Shown here in pieces: positions 59,105-64,000 of a stretch of 64,000 bases of DNA. A program made the translations under genes and the position numbers. The stretch spans positions 1-64,000 of the forward strand of contig JAFPWO010000020.1 of the NCBI GenBank assembly GCA_017394885.1, read 5' to 3'. Under the pieces are notes generated by a model. It was given only the letters and a program-made list of their open reading frames with translations. It did no database searches and was not told the origin of the DNA. Within the stretch, counting starts at the first letter, position 1, and every line of letters starts with the position of its first letter. This DNA is from Lachnospiraceae bacterium (GTDB lineage Bacteria > Bacillota > Clostridia > Lachnospirales > Lachnospiraceae).

Positions 59105-60607
59105 ATGGAACGTTATATTCTTGGTATCGATATCGGGACGACTTCGGTAAAAGCCGTCCTTGTTTCCTCGGCAGGCAAGCTGCTGGATGAGGCCAACGCA
59201 TCCCACGATCTGATTTCTCTTTTCCCGGGCTGGGCCGAAGAGCGGGCGGACAGCTGGTGGACCAACACGCAGACCACCGTCCGCGATCTGATCGCGCGAA
59301 ATCCCGAAGCTATGGGGAAGGTGGAGTGCGTCGGCGTGACCGGCATGGTCCCGGCGATCGTCATGCTGGACGAAGCCGGAGAGCCCATCCGGAATACGAT
59401 CCAGCAGAACGACGCCCGCCCGGTCAAACAGATCGAAGAGATCACCGCGCGGGTCGATCAGGATCTGCTGTATCAGAAGACCGGCGGCTTTACCAACCAG
59501 CAGCACGTCCTTCCGAGAATGCTCTGGGTCCGTGAGAATGAGCCGGAAGTATTTGCGCGCCTGGCCCACGTGCTGGGGTCTTATGATTATGTGATCTATA
59601 AGCTGACCGATGTCCTCTCGGTCGAACTGAACTGGGCGGCGGAAAGCGGGCTGTTCGATATCCGGAAACGGGAATGGATGACGGACCAGATGGAAGATTT
59701 TGATTTTAAGCCGGAATGGTTTCCGAAGGTCAATCCCTCCATGTCGATCGTCGGCCATATCACGCAGGCGGCGGCACAGGCGACCGGGTTAAAGCCGGGG
59801 ATCCCTGTCATCGCCGGCAGCGCAGATCATGTCGCGTCCACCCTGTCCGCGGGGATCATTAACCAGGGCGACCTGCTGATCAAATTCGGCGGCGCGGGCG
59901 ATATCCTGTATTGCACGGAAGAAATCGCCACGAGCCCGAAGCTGTTCTTTGACTATCATATCGTCCCCGACCGGTATCTCATCAACGGCTGCATGGCGGC
60001 CAGCGGTTCCCTGGTGAAATGGTATCTCGGAGATATCCTGGACAACTACGGCGGCGCCACCTTAAAGGCGCTGGATGAGGAAGCCTCCAAGCTTCCGCCC
60101 GCTTCCGACGGGCTGATCATCCTGCCGTATTTCCTGGGGGAGAAGACCCCGATCTTTGATCCGCTGGCCCGCGGCATGATGTTCGGCCTTACCCTGTCCC
60201 ACACCAAGGCCCATATCTTCCGCGCGTGCCTGGAAGCGGTCATTTACGGCTTCAAGCATCATATCGATACGATCGAAGAGCTGGGCTATCACCCCGAGCA
60301 TATCTTTGCAACGAACGGCGGATCCCGGAGCCGTTTCTGGTGCCAGATCGCGGCGGACGTACTGGGCAAGACCGTGCGGGCCTATCCTTCGCACCCCGGT
60401 TCCGCGCTGGGCGTGGCTTTCCTGGCCGGCATGGCCGTCGGCGCCTTTACCGACTGGGAACAGATCCACCTGTTCCTTCAGGATTATAAAGTCTATGAAC
60501 CCGATCCGGAAGCGACGGCGATCTATCAGAAGTCGTATAAGATCTATCGGGATCTTTATCTTCAGACCAAAGCTTCCTGTGAGGCGATCGCAGAGCTTTA
60601 TCAATAA
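59105..60607 (+). CDS. FGGY-family carbohydrate kinase (xylulokinase-like)
   Basis: A 500-residue sugar kinase of the FGGY family. The start is the ATG after GGGAGGG, giving MERYILGIDIGTTSVKAVLV, the first phosphate loop. The second ATP site is KFGGAGDILYC, and FATNGGSRSRFWCQIAADVLGKTV with HPGSALGVAFLAGMAVG matches the C-terminal FGGY region. The TNGGSRSRFW pattern is of the xylulokinase type. The sugar is unknown: xylulose or a related pentulose or deoxy-sugar. Next to it are an SDR and an acetamidase/formamidase gene, which is not a standard pentose operon. Confidence 0.86.
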   Translation: MERYILGIDIGTTSVKAVLVSSAGKLLDEANASHDLISLFPGWAEERADSWWTNTQTTVRDLIARNPEAMGKVECVGVTGMVPAIVMLDEAGEPIRNTIQQNDARPVKQIEEITARVDQDLLYQKTGGFTNQQHVLPRMLWVRENEPEVFARLAHVLGSYDYVIYKLTDVLSVELNWAAESGLFDIRKREWMTDQMEDFDFKPEWFPKVNPSMSIVGHITQAAAQATGLKPGIPVIAGSADHVASTLSAGIINQGDLLIKFGGAGDILYCTEEIATSPKLFFDYHIVPDRYLINGCMAASGSLVKWYLGDILDNYGGATLKALDEEASKLPPASDGLIILPYFLGEKTPIFDPLARGMMFGLTLSHTKAHIFRACLEAVIYGFKHHIDTIEELGYHPEHIFATNGGSRSRFWCQIAADVLGKTVRAYPSHPGSALGVAFLAGMAVGAFTDWEQIHLFLQDYKVYEPDPEATAIYQKSYKIYRDLYLQTKASCEAIAELYQ

Positions 60608-60640
60608 CACGGTCCGCTGCCCATGAAAGGAGGCTGCAAA

Positions 60641-61468
60641 ATGGATATCCCCCTGCTCGGAAAAATTGCGTTTATTACCGGCGCTGGCTACAGTCAGGTG
60701 ACAGCGGACGGAGCCCTGGACGGACACGCCCCCAACATGGGCACTGCGATCGCGCAGCGGCTCGCCGGAATGGGTGCGGTGATCGTTGCCACCGATATCA
60801 ATGAAGCGGCCGCCCGGCAAACCGTGGAGACCCTGCCCTGTTATGAAGGAAACCCGCCGCATACGGCCATGAAACTGGATGTGACGAACGCGGAGGAGAT
60901 CAGAGACGTCCTGAACAAGATACAGGAACAGTACGGCGCACTGGATATCGTCTGCAATAACGCGGGTGTCTCGACCATGGGCCCGCTGGAAGAACTCACG
61001 GAAGAAGAGTGGGATTTCAATGTGGACATCAACATGAAAGGCGTCTTCCTCTGCACGCGCGAAGTCATTCCTTTCATGAAGGAAAAAGGCGGGCGGATCG
61101 TCAATACCTGTTCCATGGCGGCGATCCGGGCCGACGCGACGCTGGCGCACTATACGGCGTCCAAGTTCGGCGTACTGGGCCTCACGCGGGCGTCTGCCGT
61201 TGCACTGGCGCCGTACGGGATCACCGTGAACTGTGTCTGCCCGGGATGGGTGAAGACCCCCATGCAGGACCGGGAAGTGGTCTGTGAAGGCAAAATGAGA
61301 GGGATGACCCCGGAAGAGGTGCGCCAGAGTTATATCGACCACACCCCGCTCGGCCGCCTGTGCTATCCGGAGGACGTCGCCAATGCCGTGGCGTTCTTCG
61401 TCCAGCCCGAATCGGATTTTATTACCGGCCAGGACATTATCGTGGCCGGCGGCGCGAATCTGATATAA
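60641..61468 (+). CDS. SDR-family oxidoreductase with expanded glycine-rich loop
   Basis: A 275-residue short-chain dehydrogenase. The start is MDIPLLGKIAFITGAG with AAAGGAGG 7 bp upstream. The usual TGxxxGxG loop is widened: TGAG at residues 13-16 is followed by about 14 extra residues before NMGTAIAQRLAG. The rest is regular: NNAGVSTMG, CSMAAIRA with catalytic Ser, HYTASKFG with the Tyr-Lys pair, and a PEDVANAVAFFVQPESDFITGQDIIVAGG end. It likely oxidises or reduces a polyol or sugar linked to the kinase next door. Confidence 0.9.
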   Translation: MDIPLLGKIAFITGAGYSQVTADGALDGHAPNMGTAIAQRLAGMGAVIVATDINEAAARQTVETLPCYEGNPPHTAMKLDVTNAEEIRDVLNKIQEQYGALDIVCNNAGVSTMGPLEELTEEEWDFNVDINMKGVFLCTREVIPFMKEKGGRIVNTCSMAAIRADATLAHYTASKFGVLGLTRASAVALAPYGITVNCVCPGWVKTPMQDREVVCEGKMRGMTPEEVRQSYIDHTPLGRLCYPEDVANAVAFFVQPESDFITGQDIIVAGGANLI

Positions 61469-61490
61469 AACAATACCAAATGGAAAAGAA

Positions 61491-61524
61491 GGGCAGGAAA
61501 CGATCGGGGCCTGCCCTGCTTTTG
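61491..61524 (+). terminator. Weak terminator or attenuating hairpin between SDR and amidase
   Basis: GGGCAGG and CCTGCCC form a 7-bp stem with a 12-nt loop, followed by TGCTTTTG. The short imperfect T run suggests partial termination only. Confidence 0.5.
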
Positions 61525-61536
61525 AAGGAGATGAAA

Positions 61537-62418
61537 ATGATAATCGATACCGTTGTATACAGCTTTGATCCCCGGAACGCTCCCGCTGCCAGAGTTGATT
61601 CGGGCGCGATCCTCTCTTTCCGGACGAAAGACTGCTTCAGCGACCGGATCGGGTCGGAAAATCAGCTGATCAATGACCTGGATCTTTCCCTGGGTATGAA
61701 TCCGGCCACCGGCCCCGTCTATGTGGAAGGCGCCTGCCCGGGCGATATTCTGCGGGTGGATATTCTGGATGTTGTTCCTGCCGGCCGCGGCGTGGTCTGT
61801 TCCATTCCCGGCTGCGGCCCGCTGCATGATACGGCCGAGACCCGTACCCGCGTCCTGGAGACGGAGAACGGCTTTGCCGAATTCAACGGGGTGCGTTTTG
61901 CCCTGGATCCGATGATCGGTGTGATCGGCTGCACCCCGGCTGAGCCGATCCCTACGGGATGGGTCGGCGATCACGGCGGCAATCTGGACTGCAAACTCGT
62001 CAAAAAAGGAGCTTCCCTTTACTGCCCGGTATACGTGGCCGGCGCGCTCTTCCAGCTGGGCGATGTGCATGCGGTAATGGGAGACTGCGAGCTGTGCGGC
62101 ACCGGGCTGGAGATCCCTGCCGTTGTTACGGTCCGCCTGACGCTGATGAAGGGCAGGAGCATTCCGTATCCGGTTCTGGAAACGCAGGAGAAGTGGTATA
62201 CCCTGGCCCACGCCAAAACCTACGATGAGGCGGTCACCCTTACCGCCGGTGCCATGCAGCAGCTGCTGATGCAGGCTTACGGCTGGGACGCCACGGACGC
62301 TTTCCTGTATCTCTCCCTGCAGGGAGATGTGGAGATCTGCCAGGCCTGCGTACCCTGCTCGATCGATATGATCCTGCGCTGCGGCGTACCGAAACAGCCC
62401 GGCCGGCCGCTGCTGTAA
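61537..62418 (+). CDS. Acetamidase/formamidase family protein
   Basis: A 293-residue amidase that hydrolyses short-chain amides such as formamide or acetamide. The start is the ATG after GAAGGAG at 6-bp spacing; an earlier ATG lies 6 bp upstream. Family segments are TGPVYVEGACPGDILRVDILDV, GVIGCTPAEPIPTGWVGDHGGNLDCK, LGDVHAVMGDCELCGTGLEIPAVV and the C-terminal DVEICQACVPCSIDMILRCGVPK. It is the third gene of the FGGY kinase unit; its link to sugar metabolism is not obvious. Confidence 0.9.
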   Translation: MIIDTVVYSFDPRNAPAARVDSGAILSFRTKDCFSDRIGSENQLINDLDLSLGMNPATGPVYVEGACPGDILRVDILDVVPAGRGVVCSIPGCGPLHDTAETRTRVLETENGFAEFNGVRFALDPMIGVIGCTPAEPIPTGWVGDHGGNLDCKLVKKGASLYCPVYVAGALFQLGDVHAVMGDCELCGTGLEIPAVVTVRLTLMKGRSIPYPVLETQEKWYTLAHAKTYDEAVTLTAGAMQQLLMQAYGWDATDAFLYLSLQGDVEICQACVPCSIDMILRCGVPKQPGRPLL

Positions 62419-62446
62419 AACCGTCCCGTTCATTCAGAGATATACA

Positions 62447-62479
62447 GAAAAAGCTGTACGGAACTCGTACAGCTTTTTC
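62447..62479. terminator. Bidirectional terminator between the amidase and cotH genes
   Basis: A perfect 14-bp stem, GAAAAAGCTGTACG and CGTACAGCTTTTTC with a 5-nt loop, has an A run before and a T run after. It serves the convergent genes on both strands. Confidence 0.92.
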
Positions 62480-62509
62480 AGTCACAGGCAGAAGCCATAT
62501 GGCAGGTTC

Positions 62510-63970
62510 TCAGTTCAGACTGAAATTATAATCCACGAAGACGCCCATGTCCCGGATGGAAAGATCCGATGCGTCCACCTTGTCCCGGTCAGCCTGCTCC
62601 TCGTTTCGCGCGGCCAGCGTTCCGTTCAGCTGCCGCCGGACACTTTCCGCCCGGCGCAGGCAGAACTGTTTCAGGACGTCACAGCCGCTCCGGAACCTTT
62701 CGGCGGAATAGAAGGCAGTCGGGTCTTTCCTGACATAGGGCAGCAGCAATTCATATACATGATTGAAATCACGCTCGAACTGCCCCGCGGTGAAATAATC
62801 GGTGACGAGCGTGCCGAGGATCTCATGATAAACATTAAGATAGCTGTCATCGCCGAGGATCCATTTCCACATCGGACGTTCCTCCTCCGAAGCGCCGATG
62901 AGCGGCGAATCGATCCCCTGATTTAAGAGATTCGTCGCGTCGTCTAAAACCGTATACCCCGCGCCGGGCACGAAGGTCCCGAACGTGAGGTTATAATCCC
63001 ACGGAACCAGAGAGAGGCGCCCGGATTGCTCGACAAGGACCAGGTTGTGGAGCATGGCTCCGGTATAGCTGTCGTAATTCAGCAAAAAGTTGTGTACGGC
63101 GAAAAAGCGGATGATCTCGTCTGTGTCAAGGAAGAAGCTTAAGTTGGTCCCTTCCGGAAGGCTCCGCAGCGCGGCGATCACCAGAAAGCTGTCCTGCCCC
63201 CGGGCGTCGGTCTCGGCATTGTCGAAAATATCTGGGTAACTGGCGGGGTCGTCATCTGTGTAGACCAGATCCGATCCGTGCGGGTCGGCCGTCATCGGCA
63301 GGCCGTTCTTTTTAATATCTTCTATTTTATCCAGCGTCAGGCCCAGATCGCCGCTTTCCGGCTTGTAGATCACGCCTTTCCCGCCGTATTCCCGGTTCAG
63401 GAAGCTTTCGTTCTCGTCCTCGACGGCAAGATACAGCCCGCGGTCCTCTCCGTTCACAGTAAGCCACACATAGCTGCTGAGCGGCGCGGGCACGCCGAGC
63501 TGCCGGAACATTTCGTAGCTGAGGTGATCCCTCATGTAGGTGGCGTCGCAGAAGCTGTTGTTCAGGCTCAGTGATTTCAGCCCGTGAAAGGTCTGCCCTT
63601 TCGTGAATTTTCCGAAATTGATCCGGAAGCTGTAACGGGAACTGTCGGGTTCGGCCGCGACAAAGAAGAGGCTGGAGTTTCCTTTCGCGGCAAACGAGAC
63701 GTCTTTCGTCACTTCCCCGTCGATCTCTATATCCGCATGATATTTCGTTTTATTGATCGCATTGGCCAGCAGGTCGTTCCAGTCGTCTTCCGCGATGCGG
63801 ATATCGATCTGATGGACAACGGACGTATCGAACAGAACGGATTCATAATCGGCCTTGCCCGCTTCCGCCGGGGATCCTTTGGGGTCATCTTTCGGGGACG
63901 GACTGCCGGCACAGCCGTAAAGGATCATGCAGAGAGAAAAAAACAAAAGTATTACGGAGAATCGTTTCAT
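62510..63970 (-). CDS. CotH-family (spore coat kinase-like) lipoprotein
   Basis: A 486-residue CotH kinase-like protein. The signal peptide ends in ILYGCAGS (Cys20), so it is surface-bound. Typical segments are TFHGLKSLSLNNSFCDATYMRDHLSYEMFRQLG, YVWLTVNGEDRGLYLAVEDENESFLNREYG, and the active-site region VPWDYNLTFGTF. Some CotH proteins phosphorylate proteins; in non-spore contexts they are cell-surface proteins linked to adhesion or gas-vesicle-like matrices. Presence does not by itself show sporulation, since the lipobox form is common in gut Clostridia. Confidence 0.88.
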   Translation of the reverse strand: MKRFSVILLFFSLCMILYGCAGSPSPKDDPKGSPAEAGKADYESVLFDTSVVHQIDIRIAEDDWNDLLANAINKTKYHADIEIDGEVTKDVSFAAKGNSSLFFVAAEPDSSRYSFRINFGKFTKGQTFHGLKSLSLNNSFCDATYMRDHLSYEMFRQLGVPAPLSSYVWLTVNGEDRGLYLAVEDENESFLNREYGGKGVIYKPESGDLGLTLDKIEDIKKNGLPMTADPHGSDLVYTDDDPASYPDIFDNAETDARGQDSFLVIAALRSLPEGTNLSFFLDTDEIIRFFAVHNFLLNYDSYTGAMLHNLVLVEQSGRLSLVPWDYNLTFGTFVPGAGYTVLDDATNLLNQGIDSPLIGASEEERPMWKWILGDDSYLNVYHEILGTLVTDYFTAGQFERDFNHVYELLLPYVRKDPTAFYSAERFRSGCDVLKQFCLRRAESVRRQLNGTLAARNEEQADRDKVDASDLSIRDMGVFVDYNFSLN

Positions 63971-64000
63971 GATGGGGACACCTCCTGTTCCCGTATCGCG

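Noticed and set aside
62510..63970. Evidence for sporulation from CotH
   Set aside because: The protein is a lipoprotein form seen in non-spore-related surface proteins, and no spore genes are in the window.

Overview
The window looks like chromosomal DNA of a GC-rich anaerobic Bacillota, most likely a gut-type clostridial lineage. The evidence is strong AGGAGG ribosome binding sites, consensus TTGACA/TATAAT promoters, intrinsic terminators, many lipoproteins with a lipobox but no outer-membrane genes, an ion-pumping pyrophosphatase, and a glutamate-to-crotonyl-CoA fermentation operon. No rRNA, tRNA, phage, transposase or CRISPR array was seen. The species cannot be fixed from the sequence alone.

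1-8.7 kb holds the 3' end of an ion-translocating pyrophosphatase gene (hppA), a phosphate acetyl/butyryltransferase, and a split aspartate-family set. thrC-thrH-aroE are on the minus strand and hom-lysC-asd on the plus strand, diverging from a 125-bp region. No thrB is present; a ThrH-type phosphatase/phosphotransferase sits next to thrC. 8.8-18 kb is an energy-metabolism island. crt-hbd (minus) diverge from gctA-gctB-gcdA-hgdC-hgdA-hgdB (plus), the hydroxyglutarate pathway in the gene order of Acidaminococcus. Together they convert glutamate-derived 2-hydroxyglutarate to crotonyl-CoA and link it to butyrate chemistry. 18-24.4 kb holds a Tat-type M15 peptidase and a livKHMGF branched-chain amino acid importer. 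The liv unit starts with a 37-codon Leu/Ile/Val-rich ORF followed by an intrinsic terminator, an attenuator-like layout.

24.5-32.5 kb is a polA-led minus-strand operon (polA, VanZ-like, DUF5058, a membrane protein, M20 peptidase) and an ABC-F gene preceded by a textbook short-uORF plus terminator attenuator. 32.5-43.4 kb is the most unusual block: an RDD protein, a complete CUT1-type ABC importer, a staphylococcal-nuclease lipoprotein, a lipoprotein with three near-identical OB-like repeats, and an ABC exporter pair. Between permease and binding-protein genes lies a nested palindromic repeat whose two copies show compensatory base changes. I infer a surface nucleic-acid or nucleotide-sugar scavenging system, which is not proven.

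43.4-48 kb is a minus-strand RNA/nucleotide operon (nitroreductase, cca, two NrnA-like DHH proteins, surE) that ends at a perfect 28-bp-arm palindrome. 48-64 kb holds HAD hydrolases, TcdA, an AIG1-like membrane protein, an EEP-family protein, a membrane-anchored carboxylesterase, a lipoprotein tyrosine phosphatase, a methyltransferase, GNAT proteins, a Nudix-GNAT fusion, an operon of FGGY kinase, SDR and acetamidase/formamidase, and a CotH-family lipoprotein.
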